Both the position numbers and the translations under genes were made by a program. Under the pieces are notes generated by a model. It was not told the origin of the DNA. It did not search any database and saw nothing but the letters and a program-made list of their open reading frames with translations. A stretch of 64,000 bases of DNA. Source: Erinaceus europaeus. Taxonomy: Eukaryota; Chordata; Mammalia; Eulipotyphla; Erinaceidae. The stretch spans positions 34,402,361 through 34,466,360 of the forward strand of contig NC_080171.1 of assembly GCF_950295315.1 (NCBI RefSeq), read 5' to 3'. This document shows, piece after piece, positions 9,067-18,967 of the stretch (the stretch's first letter is position 1; each line of letters opens with the position of its first letter).

Positions 9067-9437
9067 TGATGCTGAGGAATTATTCTGATGCAGTCTCCGC
9101 CCCCAGGTTTTACCACGCCCCGTGTTATCCTAGCAGTGCCCCCTTCAACCAATCCTGCCCCCACACGTCACCCCTGGTTGTCAGCCAATAAAAGGTCACT
9201 CACACCCCCCCCCTCGCTCTCTGGGCTCTCGGCTCCCGCTCTCTCTCTCTCTGGGCTCCTTCGGGTCCCTCTCTCTCTCTGCGTGGTGAGGTAGTGGGGA
9301 AGGCCATTGTCGGCTGACTCCATGTGGCCTGTGCCACCCCCCCCATCCTATAATAAAGATTCGTGTATCCCACTTGCACTTGACCTCCTCTCTCTCTCCT
9401 CCGTGGTGCTGCCTGACACCTGACCACAACAACAACA
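9067..9437 (+). repeat. 3' LTR
   Basis: Begins TGATGCTGAGG after the purine tract and ends ...ACAACAACAACA. It has the same CCAAT, TATA-like and AATAAA (9352-9357) elements as the 5' LTR. The AATATT target duplicate follows at 9438-9443. Confidence 0.93.
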
Positions 9438-9443
9438 AATATT
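9438..9443. repeat. Proviral target-site duplication, right copy
   Basis: AATATT, identical to 1966-1971. Confidence 0.9.
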
Positions 9444-9900
9444 GAGGGCTCTTGCTGCTTATTCTGGAGATATTCTGACACTTAGAAACCACTAGTGACA
9501 TATTCATATTTTACTAACAATAGTTTAAATCCTTTAAAAATCAGTTATGTTTCTTATAAAAATCATGGATTTCCAGCATGAGTTTTACTGGCCTGAAGTT
9601 TTTACTGTGTTTGTGGAACTCTGGTCTGCTACTATTCAGAGTTTTTCTCATCACCTGTGCCTTCAAATCTGCCACCTGGATATAGAAGTGTTTCATTTGC
9701 CTGAAGAGCATAAATAACTATTTTCTAAATTTGGTAAATCTTAGAATTATTGGGGAGGGGACTTATTTAACGAGTTGGAAACCCCTTGGAGAAGGTCTCA
9801 AGTGATAATCACTGAATGTCTACTTCCCTAATCCTTTCTTTTATGAGGACCTACTACTGAATCTCCAAATTAAAACCTGTATTTTAGAAACAAATATCCC
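9444..9900. other. Unique sequence, no gene seen
   Basis: Host flank of the provirus, AT-rich, without recognisable repeats or coding potential. Confidence 0.5.
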
Positions 9901-9901
9901 A

Positions 9902-10055
9902 GGGGTTTGGAGATAACTCATTTGGTGAAGCACATGCTTTTGCTATGCGCCAGGACTTGAGCTTGTCATTACTTAGGCGCACCACACAAGAGAAATTTTG
10001 CAAGCAGTGGAGCAGTGCTGCGCTGTCTGACTCTCACCCTTATCTTAAAAAAGCA
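9902..10055 (+). mobile_element. Second SINE family (tRNA-related), diverged
   Basis: GTTTGGAGATAACTCATTTGG...GCACATGCTTTTGC...AGGACTTGAG resembles a tRNA-like head, but of a family different from the GGGAGTCGGG SINE. It ends at an A-run, TTAAAAAAG. The family was judged by resemblance to other copies in this window (for example 36828). Confidence 0.5.
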
Positions 10056-10333
10056 CCGGGTTAAACTCACATAATACAAGAGTTCCAGTTCAAGGAGGCC
10101 CTGGCTCCCCACCTGCAGGGGGTTTGCTTCACAAGCGGTGAAGCAGGTCTGCAGGTGTCTCTCTCTCTTTCATTCTATCTTCCCCTCTCCTCCCCAATTT
10201 CAATTTCTCTCTGTCCTATCAAAAAAAAAAAAATTTTTTTCTTAAAGGTTCCAGGAGCAGTGGATTTGCAGTGCAGGCATCAGAGCCCCAGAGATAACCC
10301 TGGAAGCAAAACAACAATGACAACAAAACAACA
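10056..10333 (+). mobile_element. Hedgehog SINE, 5' end missing
   Basis: Starts inside the A-box region (CGGGTTAA). It has a decayed B box (AGTTCAAGG), the CTCCCCACCTGCAGGGGGTT core, the CT-rich block, and the optional 3' segment CCAGGAGCAGTGGATT...CCCCAGAGATAACCCTGG, then an ACAA tail. Confidence 0.8.
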
Positions 10334-10489
10334 CTTGCTGGAGCAATGAAATGAATTGCGCAGGTGCAAAGTCCTGTGGTTTTACTAAGTGGAGGGAATG
10401 CCTCAGTTTGGAAAACACTGCCCGAGTATGGTATTTAAAGCCATTCATGGTCTTTCTTATCTTGTATATCTGACCAACAGTCCCACTGT

Positions 10490-10900
10490 TTATGCATTCC
10501 AGGGTATAAAGTAGTACTGTGGAGGAGTCTGGGGCAGGTGAGCAGAGTGTAAGGCCGCCTCCATTATGGAAGCCTTAAACCTCACCCAGAGCGCTCTGTA
10601 TGCGGGTTTGCATGAAAGTAGTCCCACAGGAGGAGCCTGGAGACACCCACGAGGTGCAAGCGCCTCTATCACGGGATTCTGTAACCCTACGCAGAACGCC
10701 AGGAGCTGAACTGTTTGACGGCAGGACATATGGGGGCCAAGCTGAGTTTCATGGTGGGTGGGAGAACTTCTCCATAACCTGCAGGAGCAAAGACCAGTGT
10801 ATGGGTGCTTTTCCCAACCTTCAGGCACCGGGAGTGCTCCAGGGGACTGGCTGGTACTTCTTTTTCATGGAAGACTGCCACAACTTCCAGGTGGGTGTTT
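10490..10900. other. GC-richer block of unknown origin
   Basis: About 400 bp clearly richer in G+C than its flanks, with a 107-codon open frame (10600-10920, +) and a 112-codon open frame on the other strand (10490-10828). I do not recognise either product and neither has a domain I can name. The + frame runs into a good splice-donor sequence, CCAG|GTGGGT, at about 10887-10896. It may be a decayed exon, a pseudogene piece or an unrecognised repeat. Confidence 0.3.
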
Positions 10901-11354
10901 ATTTTATGCGTTTATCCTGATTTGTTTGCAAAATTTTTTTTTCTTTCCAGGTTTTAGTATTGTTGATGTATTGTGTGGGTTGGTCCACTTGGATCTTTTT
11001 TGTTTGATGTTTTAGCCCATTTTAGGACTTCACTAACTTCATGAATTTTGCATCTATTATTTTTCATCTGAATTATCTTGAAATTGTATTTATATTATTT
11101 TCTAAGACTTGCTTTTAATACTTAATTAGCTCTTAATTACTTTTTAATTTCCTTTTGTGCTAGTTTTACACTTTATCATTTGTATTTTAAGTTTGTTATT
11201 TAATATTTAGAGGCTCTTTCATGCCTTATTTCTTGCTTTGATAATTAGACTTACTTATATGGCTTCCATTTTTATTATTTCATGCTACTTTAAAGAGATT
11301 TAATTTCTTTTAGAGTTCATTTTATATTTATTCCCTATATTTTCAAATCTTTCT

Positions 11355-11582
11355 TTTTGCCACCAAAGCTTTGCTGGGGACCATGTCTGCACTATTCCAC
11401 CACTCCTGGTAGACATTATTTTCTTTCTTTCTTTTCTTCAGACAGTGAGAGAAAGAAAGAAAGAGAAATACAGTTGGCGAAGCGTCTTTGTCACATTGTG
11501 TTCTGGTGGGGGAGGGCTCTAACCTGAGTTTCTGAGCATGGTAAACTATGTGCTCTACTGAGTGAACTACCTCTCAGCTCTC
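11355..11582 (-). mobile_element. SINE fragment, antisense
   Basis: A TTTCTTTCTTTCTTTTC run, then GACAGTGAGAGAAAGAAAG and a degraded core ending CTCTACTGAGTGAACTACCT, the reverse of the SINE A-box region. Strongly diverged, boundaries approximate. Confidence 0.6.
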
Positions 11583-11589
11583 TCAAAAT

Positions 11590-12235
11590 ACCTATTGTTT
11601 TACAAATTATTACTTGATTTACACTTTGTGCATTTAAAAATATTTCAGTTTTTCTGTTAGTGTTGACTTCTTTTTAACGTCTATTAGTATTTTTTATTCT
11701 TAGCTACCACATATTATAAAATACTTATTGCATATGTTTATTAACGATGTTGATGAACTGTCATGCTCACTGGTATAAGGTGATAGTTCATTAATGTTTT
11801 GATTTGCATTTCCCTAATAATAGAAGATGTTAGATTTATCTTCATATTCTTATTGACCATTTGTATGTCTATTCAGAATAATCATTCTGTAATTAGGTTG
11901 TTTTGTTTTTCTACTATTGAGTTTTGTGAGTGCTTTGCATAATTTGAATGTTAATCCTTTGTACAATATGTGGTTTGTAAATATCTCATTCAGTGGGATG
12001 ACAATGATTTTGGAATATTTCTTTTGATGTGTAGAATTTTTTTTTTTTTTGGTATAGTATCACTTGTTTTTCTTCTGTTTCCTTGCCATTTGACTAGAGC
12101 AACCAAACACATCTATAGAATGATTGTGAAACAGCTTAAGAACAGTATTGCCTTCTGTGTGTTTCATGGTTTCAGGTCTTATACTTAAGGCTCTAATTCA
12201 GTTTCAATTAACTTTTGCATATGTTGACTAGAACT
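11590..12235 (-). mobile_element. Old L1 ORF2 C-terminal segment, antisense (part of a 5'-inverted L1)
   Basis: Read on the minus strand this follows the standard L1 ORF2 order near its 3' end: AAAAGTTAATTGAAACTGAA, then a CTTAAGTATAAGACCTGAAA stretch, and later the region whose complement reads CTCACTGGTATAAGGTGATA. Heavily mutated. It meets a plus-sense L1 segment at about 12236. Confidence 0.7.
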
Positions 12236-12366
12236 GAGTCCAAAAGTAAAAACACAGATATGGACAATTCATGTACAACAAAGAAGGCAAGGAGGATGTG
12301 AAATGGGGCAAGTCTCTACAATAAATGGTGTTGGGAAAACTGGATAGTCACATTCAAAATAACAAC
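12236..12366 (+). mobile_element. L1 ORF2 segment, sense, inverted relative to its neighbour
   Basis: Contains AATAAATGGTGTTGGGAAAA followed by CTGGATAGTC, a classic stretch of L1 ORF2 lying just upstream of the sequence found inverted at 11590-12235. The two pieces are adjacent in an intact L1, which is the signature of twin-priming 5' inversion. Confidence 0.65.
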
Positions 12367-12469
12367 CTTTATTATTATTTTTTTTATTATAAGAATTGCT
12401 TCTCCTTGGGAGAAGTCGTGAAAAATATAATTTGTGTATCACCTTAAATTTTTAGATTAAAATATTTAT

Positions 12470-13830
12470 CATCCCTCTTATGAGGCATATGACTTAAAAA
12501 TGAAAACGTATAGCTGAATATTTAAGATTTGCCTAACCAACACAGTTGCCCATTATAATACTGTATGTGTGAAAACTGGACTAAATGAAGGAATATATTG
12601 ATACATATATAACAACACCCTGGGGATAATCCAGAAATTTACAAGCTTTCCTGACCTGCCAATTTCCTATTGAGTCTGTTTATTCATTCTTAATATCCTA
12701 ACTAAATAAAATCTGAAAATTGTCTTGCATGAATTAAATATGATTTCGATGAACAGACACAAACCAGAGTTTGAAACATTTAAAAGAAATTTCTGTGTAC
12801 TTTCTTATTCACTCTGATCCTGTTTAGATCTGGTGGATGATTTCTGCAGATTCATTTTGACTTTTTTGAGGATTAACAAGGACAGTTTTTATTTTATGAA
12901 CATTTGGAATAATTCTCTTACACTGTAAATTTTTATCCCACAACTTTAATTTTTTCCATGGGGATATGTTCTACAGAGTACATGGCTGCTAAAAATTATT
13001 CAAACATCTATGCTAAATCTAGGGGAATTTTATATCATTACCAAAAATTAATTCTTTCCTTTGCTTAGAAAATTATGTAATCATTACAGCCCCACTGGTG
13101 CTATCAGTTTCAATGGAAATATCATTATCAACATTACTTTAAATTAGAAAAAGGAATTTTATTATGAAGATAGTCTGATCTTAGTCATATTGAAAATAAC
13201 TTTCCATGCTTTTATTTTCTAATTAGAGTTATTAGAGTTTTAACCAGTTCAGGCTAGGGAAAACAATATCACGAAGAGTGGGGAAATAAAAACACAGTAT
13301 TAATCTCTGAACCAATATATTAAAATAATCTGAAGCAAATGAGATTTCAAGCCTTTTGAAATTAACCAAAATAGAGTTTTTAGCATAAATTATTCAGTGC
13401 AACTTTTGAAGTGTGACTTCCATTTATACACCCATGAACATTTGTAATATATTGTTAGGGGTGAGAAAACCAAGGAGTCTCACAGATGAATTCTTGGTCC
13501 ATGGACAGTGGGGACATGTAATCTTTTACTGATAGTGTTCTAAGTTGAATTCTATTTCTCCGGGTTAGAAAGCAATAGATGCTGCCCATGGACTTCTTTA
13601 TTAAGAATATTATAGGCAAAGCTCTCCCATCAGTCAGTCAAGTCATCAGTATTATTGGGCTTTCATTTGCCCAAGAAATTCAGTGTTTGACAGAACATTT
13701 CAGGGTGCAGGAATACAAATAGAATTTGAGTGATACTGTAGAGATAAGTTGATATTTGAAATGAATGACTGGAGGAAATAGTCTTTCCTAGGACAGGGAT
13801 GGTATTTTAGGATAAAAGAATAGTCTTAAT
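12470..13830. other. Unique AT-rich sequence, no gene seen
   Basis: No repeat or coding signal recognised over about 1.3 kb. Confidence 0.45.
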
Positions 13831-13845
13831 GAAAAACAAAGTAAC

Positions 13846-14132
13846 GGGGAGTCGGGCTGTAGCGCAGCGGGTTAAGCGCAGGTGGCGCAAAGCACAAGGA
13901 CCGGCATAAGGATCCCAGTTCGAACCCTGGCTCCCCATCTGCAGGGGAGTCGCTTCACAGGCGGTGAAGCAGGTCTGCAGGTGTCTATCTTTCTCTCCCC
14001 CTCTCTGTCTTCCCCTCCTCTCTCCGTTTCTCTCTGTCCTATCCAACAACGACGACAATAATAACTACAACAATAAAACAACAAGGGCAACAAAAGGGAA
14101 TAAATAAATAAAATAAAATATTTAAAAAAAAA
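13846..14132 (+). mobile_element. Young full-length hedgehog SINE
   Basis: Complete head-to-tail copy. A 15-bp target duplication GAAAAACAAAGTAAC lies at 13831-13845 and 14133-14147. The internal pol III promoter is intact: A box TAGCGCAGCGG at 13860-13870 and B box GTTCGAACC at 13918-13926. Core, CT-rich block, CAACAA region and an AATAAATA/A-rich tail follow. The reverse strand gives spurious open frames. Confidence 0.95.
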
Positions 14133-14391
14133 GAAAAACAAAGTAACTACATATATTTCCCATTTCAACTCAGAGTAGTGCTCAAGATAGCTCATAGGAA
14201 TAGCCACATAATAATAATTTTCACTTAATATAATAATTATTATTAAATATTAAATTATTACTATTTCAGAAAACTAAGGGGATAGAAAGGTATATAAATG
14301 TGAATAAAATTATAGATGAATCCAAGTTTGAGATTAGAGTACAAAATGCTGCCAAGTAGAACCAACCTTTGTTCATGGGCAAAACAGCCAA

Positions 14392-14630
14392 CTATCCAGA
14401 AATGAATTCTACCCCCAATAGAAAGTTTATAAGTGGTTGCAATAATTGCCAGACAAGCTCATCACAAAAGTCTCCCCTCTTTGCTGCTTGTGAAAATCTT
14501 CTAGAATATATGCTGTACAGTATTATAACCACGAATTACGTGTGACTATTGAGAACTTGAAAAGTGAGTGGTCTGAATGTGTCAACCACTTATAAACTTT
14601 CTGTTGGGGGTGGAGTTCATTTCTGGATAG
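14392..14630. repeat. Foldback: 48-bp inverted repeat around a 143-bp loop
   Basis: The left arm 14392-14439 (CTATCCAGAAATGAATTCTA...) and right arm 14583-14630 are inverse complements with only three mismatches, all C/T transitions. The spacer is 143 bp. The right arm interrupts sequence that reads like an old mammalian interspersed repeat (TGTGACTATTGAGAACTTGA before it). No terminal duplication was evident, so this may be a template-switch inverted copy or a small nonautonomous element. Confidence 0.85.
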
Positions 14631-14817
14631 TAAATAATACTAAATATTTTTTTAAAGACAATATAAAAAATGAATGTAAATTATCTCATTAAACACTTAA
14701 TATTGAATATACATAGAAATACTAACATCTTGCATATGTTATGTTATTAAAATTCATTTAACTGTTTATTTTTACATTTCAACATGACTAGTAGAAAATT
14801 TAAAATTCCATATGTGA

Positions 14818-15040
14818 GGGCTGGGTGGCAGTATACCCAGTGGAACACATACATTACCCTGTGCAAGGATCCATGTTTAAGTCCTTGGTTCCCACCTGGA
14901 GGAGGGAAGTCAGGTGTCTCTCTTTAACTCATATTCTCTCCCCCTCTATCTCTCTTTCTCATTCTCTATAAAAAAAAATTATAGGGAAAGGTGTTGTGGT
15001 GCAGGAATCTAACCCCAGTGAAAACCAGGGTGACCAAAAA
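14818..15040 (+). mobile_element. Diverged SINE
   Basis: GGGCTGGGTGGCAGTATACC... keeps a tRNA-like head, a CCCACCTGGAGGAGGGAAGT core, a CT-rich block and the GTGGTGCAGGAATC/CCCCAGTGAAAACC 3' segment. Many substitutions. Confidence 0.65.
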
Positions 15041-16078
15041 TCTGTACATAGATCACAGTATATTGTCACTAGGTAGTACTTACTGCTACTTATGACCTAT
15101 TTAGCCCTTATTAATAGTTTAAGCATTTGCATGTATTTAAAGATTTCCCACCAAATAGAATAAACAAAAAGATGGTTTTATTGCATAAGCATAGTGCAGG
15201 GGAGCCTGGCATTTATTTTTCATTCATGTATCCTCACATAGTTTGGGGTTCAGGTGGGTATAACTTAAAACTGTAGGTTGGGTGAAGGTTTGCTCCAAGT
15301 TCTCTTCTCCTCATTAGAATAGTGGTTGAGTCTTTTGCTTTTGATGGTGAAGACTGAAGTGCAATTGAGCACACCCAGTGGCATAAAAACAGTTTTCATC
15401 TACTAAGGATTTGTTGGGCTACACAAAATACATGAAGGCATCGAGGGTTGGGGGAAGTGCCTTCTTTAACATGAAGTAATGGCTAAAACATGTATACTCA
15501 TCCTCTTGTGCAGACTTGAAACAAAGAATATAACCAACCATAACACATATAAGGGAACATGTAAGCAAGCGGCTGATAACCTGGTTGGGGGTCATAGGAA
15601 ATAGTGTAAAATATAATTACAACTTAATCCCAAGAAAATTTGAGAGCTATTTGGTATAATCATAAATAGTCCTGAACATTTCAGGAATTCTTGAAACCTT
15701 ACAGCAATACTTTATATTCTTATAGTAGCCTATTAATGAATTTTTTTCTTAGTTTCAAAACAGGAATGACCTAATAAATATATATTATTCTCAAGTCACC
15801 AGTTTTCATTATATAAGTACTGCTTGTCTAGTTTTAGTTAGCATTCCTGGGAGGTAAGATTATTGCTCTGCTTATCATATTAAAATGCTAACCTCAGAGG
15901 GATTCAGAAACAGGGTAAAGTCATATAGATACATGCAGTTCCAGAATGAAATTAAAATTTTCCAGTCTCTGAATTCTATATGCATTCTACTTTCTAATTT
16001 CTACAAAGAAGGAGAGGTAAATGATCAGTTAATTATCTTTTAACATATTAATTGCTGGTCATGGCAATGGCCCTGTTC
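15041..16078. other. Unique sequence, no gene seen
   Basis: No repeat family, domain or splice-bounded frame recognised. Confidence 0.4.
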
Positions 16079-16955
16079 TTTTTTTTTAATTTTTTTATTT
16101 AAGAAAGGATTAATGAACAAAAACATAAGGTAGGAGGGGTACAACTCCACACAATTCCCACCACCCAATCCCCATAACCCACCCCCTCCCATGATAGCTT
16201 TCCCATTCTCTATCCCTCTGGGAGCATGGACCCAGGGTTGTTGAGGGTTGCAGAAGGTAGAAGGTCTGGCTTCTGTAATTGCTTCCCCGCTGAACATGGG
16301 CGTTGACTGGTAGGTCCATACTCCCTGTCTGCCTCTCTTTTTCCCTAGTAAGGTGTGTCTCTGGGGAAGTTGAGCTCCAGGACACATTGGTGGGGTCTTC
16401 AATTCAGGGAAGCCTGGCCAGCATCCTGGTGGCATCTGGAACCTGGTGATTGAAAAGAGAGTTAACATATGAAGCCAAACAATTTGTTGAGCAATCATGG
16501 ATCCCAAGCTTGGAATAGTGGAGAGGAAGTGTTAGGGGGGTACTCACTGCAAACTCTAGTGTACTTCTGCTTTCAGGTATATATTTTGCAGTAGTTTATG
16601 GATACGTGTGCACATAAGCTCTCTCTCACAGAAACTAGTGTATATCTAGGTTATGGGACTTTGTTAGAAAGTGAACTACCTGAGATGAAATTAGAGTGTA
16701 CTATAAAAGGAAAGGTCTCACCCGAGTAATGAAGCTGAAGGGTTGTCATTCCACACGTGAAGTCTCTGGACACAGTCTGAGGTGAAGCATGTTGAGGTGG
16801 CAATCGTTGCGTTGGTTAGGTTGTGATCGGCGGATGCAATATTATTTGGTTTGGATTGGGAGAGGCATACGGGAAAGTGGGCCCTATCCAAGGGTTCCAG
16901 GACTGGGGGAAGTAGGGGCTCTATAGTGGAGATGTGAGGCCCTGCTCCTTAAGAA
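16079..16955 (-). mobile_element. Young L1 3' UTR, antisense, with long 3' UTR variant
   Basis: Opens with the complement of an A-tail, then GTACAACTCCACACAATTCC, CTCTGGGAGCATGGACCCAG and GGTAGAAGGTCTGGCTTCTG. The same block, nearly identical, starts at 62400 where it is joined to ORF2. Here the similarity ends near 16570 and about 380 bp of other sequence follow (to the CCTGCTCCTTA at about 16950), so it is either a longer UTR subfamily or a composite. The 155-codon frame at 16040-16507 is noncoding. Confidence 0.85.
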
Positions 16956-16964
16956 AAGATGAAA

Positions 16965-17535
16965 TTTTATTTATTTTTTTAGATTTATAGCATATTTTGG
17001 AAAGTTTTTTATTGGTGATTTAATATTGATTGACAAAATTACACGATAACAGGGTTACACCAGTTGTTCTGTTCTCTCAATGAAAGTTCTGGATCCCTAG
17101 TTCCTTATTGTAAGCTTAGCAGTTCTCCCAAGGTTGCAAATATAGGTCAATGATTATTTCTACAACCATTTGTATATATTTGGCCTTTTTTGGGGGGGAG
17201 TGTCCCACATTCTCTTCCTTTCCAGGTCACACATACACCTATTATTACATCCTCATGTCCCTTCCATTTTCCTTTTCTCTTTGGTTCTAGATGGAGATGG
17301 AGTTCAGAGCCCTCTGGTTATCTTTCCCATGCTATTTCTCTCCCCCAACGGGGAATATGGATCAAAATTGTTTTGGGGGTGTAGAAGTTGAGAGTTCTGG
17401 CTTCTGTAATTGCTTCTCTGCTGGACATGGGTGTTGGCAGGTTGATCCATACCCCCAGCCTGTTTCTATCTTTCCCTAGTGGGGCAGGGCTTTGGAGGGT
17501 GAGGTTTTGGGAAAGATTTCTGTTATATGACAAAC
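16965..17535 (-). mobile_element. Older L1 3' UTR, antisense
   Basis: ATTGGTGATTTAATATTGAT at its start, then TTGTAAGCTTAGCAGTTCTC, GGAGATGGAGTTCAGAGCCC and GCTGGACATGGGTGTTGGCA, matching the L1 UTR copies at 54830 and 20819. Truncated at about 17535. Confidence 0.8.
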
Positions 17536-17689
17536 TGCTGCAAAATACACTATTTTGGCATAGCGTCATTTTATGTTTTAGGCAATTAAAACCGAATAGA
17601 TGCAGGAAGAGCTCTCTTCTCTCCCCTGCTTGGTTGAAACCTAGGATATAAACATTTCCTTTTGTAAAAAGATCTCCCCACTACACTAA

Positions 17690-17912
17690 GAAGAGAATAA
17701 GGCTGTGAAGATTCTGCAGTAGTAGCACACAAGATTTATATGTAAGATGCCTCAGGTTCAAACCCTGATGCCACCAGTAGCCAAACCCAAGCAGTGCTCT
17801 AATCAGATGGAACAAAAAGCAAACAGACAGACCAAATAGAAAAAGAAGTGACTTTGCAGCTACTGACAATGCAAACAGATAACCTAGCTGAGTGTATAAG
17901 CAAACCATATTA
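17690..17912 (+). mobile_element. Diverged SINE (second family)
   Basis: A tRNA-like head (GATGCCTCAGGTTCAAACCCTG is a clear B-box-like stretch) followed by an A-rich body. Boundaries are uncertain. Confidence 0.45.
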
Positions 17913-18690
17913 AGTCAACTCTACCTTTCATTAGTTTCTCTCATTTGTTTTCTAGTTACTTCCCCATAATTTATCATCCTCCCTGGAAACTTACACCCCA
18001 CACCTTGTTTTCAGAATGAAATGTAAGTTCTTGGGTTTAGCCATATCCTTAGCTTTACTTCTTTCCTGCCCATTAATTCTGAAGCAAGTACAATAAAGGA
18101 CATGTGTTTTTCTCCTGCGATTTTTTTTTATTAGTTTAATTCATTACACTCCCACTTGGTGAACTCAAAAGAGTAGTTGTCTGTTTTTTTTTTTTTTTTT
18201 GTATTCTCAGAAAAATTAAGATAATCCTAAACTTATTTCTACTTAAAAGAACCACTGTATCTGTGTCTCTCTTTAGGTTACTTTGTTACTATGGAATTAT
18301 TTTCTACTAGCTGTCTGATGAAACAATTAATTTAGAAATTTCAGCCACATGACCTTCAGTCTCTCAGCTCACTATGAAAGTGAGCTGATGTCTGTAAAAC
18401 TGTATTTGTTGAATAAAGTATTTATTAACAGATATTAATTAGCAAAGAAATCTCAACTGGGGATGAGTTATTGTTTACTTGTGAATTTGTTTTCTTGGAT
18501 AGAAAAGACAGAAACTGAAAGGGTAGGGAGGGAAAAGTAATAGCTTATTTATGGTCAGTTCTGTTTGGAGACCTCAAGATCACCAATCTAGACCATAAGA
18601 CACTCTTTTGGATTTGCAAGCCAAGAATTGATGAAATGGTAGAGGCACAACTTTAACCTCCATATACTCTGACATATCCCAAATTTGAAT
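17913..18690. other. Unique sequence, no gene seen
   Basis: Contains a short poly-T run at about 18186-18200. Nothing else recognised. Confidence 0.4.
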
Positions 18691-18967
18691 CATATTTATT
18701 TATTTATTTTCCCTTTTGTTGCCCTTGTTGTTTTTTATTGTTGTTGCAGTTGTTGTTGCTATTTATGTCATTGCTGGATAGGACAGAGAGAAATGGAGAG
18801 AGGAGGGAAAGACAGGGAGAGAAAGAGACATCTGCAGACCTGCTTCACTGCCTGTGAAGCAACGCCCCTGCAGGTGGGGAGCCACGGGCTTGAACCGGGA
18901 TCCTTAAATGGCTCCTTGCGCTTTGTACTACCTGCCCTTAACCCGCTGCACTACTGCCGAGCTCCCT
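18691..18967 (-). mobile_element. Full-length hedgehog SINE, antisense
   Basis: TTTATTTATTTATTTTCCCTTT, GTTGTTGTTGC, GGATAGGACAGAGAGAAATG, CCTGCAGGTGGGGAGCCACG and finally the A-box complement CCCGCTGCACTACTGCCGAG. No clear target duplication was found by eye. Confidence 0.9.

Larger units (their letters stand above)
1972..9437 (+). mobile_element. Endogenous retrovirus (class II, betaretrovirus/IAP-like), gag-pro-pol, no recognisable env
   Basis: A 7.47-kb provirus with 371-bp LTRs, TG...CA ends, a matching 6-bp target duplication, a Lys-type primer binding site, a purine tract at 9050-9066, and remains of gag, protease, RT, RNase H and integrase in canonical order. The LTR pair differs at roughly 20-25 positions by hand alignment (about 6%), so the insertion is old but not ancient; at ordinary mammalian neutral rates that suggests something like ten to twenty million years. 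Coding regions are broken by stops and frameshifts. The class assignment rests on the PBS, the 6-bp duplication, two zinc knuckles in the nucleocapsid, and the pol motifs VLPQGMANSPT and WVPARHVR. Confidence 0.95.

Noticed and set aside
13846..13930. Possible tRNA gene (good A and B boxes)
   Set aside because: These are SINE heads with target duplications and A-rich tails, not foldable tRNA genes.
13807..14058. Open frame of the type ERNGERRGRQRGGEKDRHLQT, recurring at many places (18685, 21839, 47387, 49345, 57925, 58995)
   Set aside because: It is the antisense reading of the hedgehog SINE; the same 'protein' appears wherever a SINE lies. Not a gene family.
16040..16507. 155-codon open frame
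   Set aside because: Lies in antisense of an L1 3' UTR; the homologous UTR at 62381-62830 gives a matching spurious frame.
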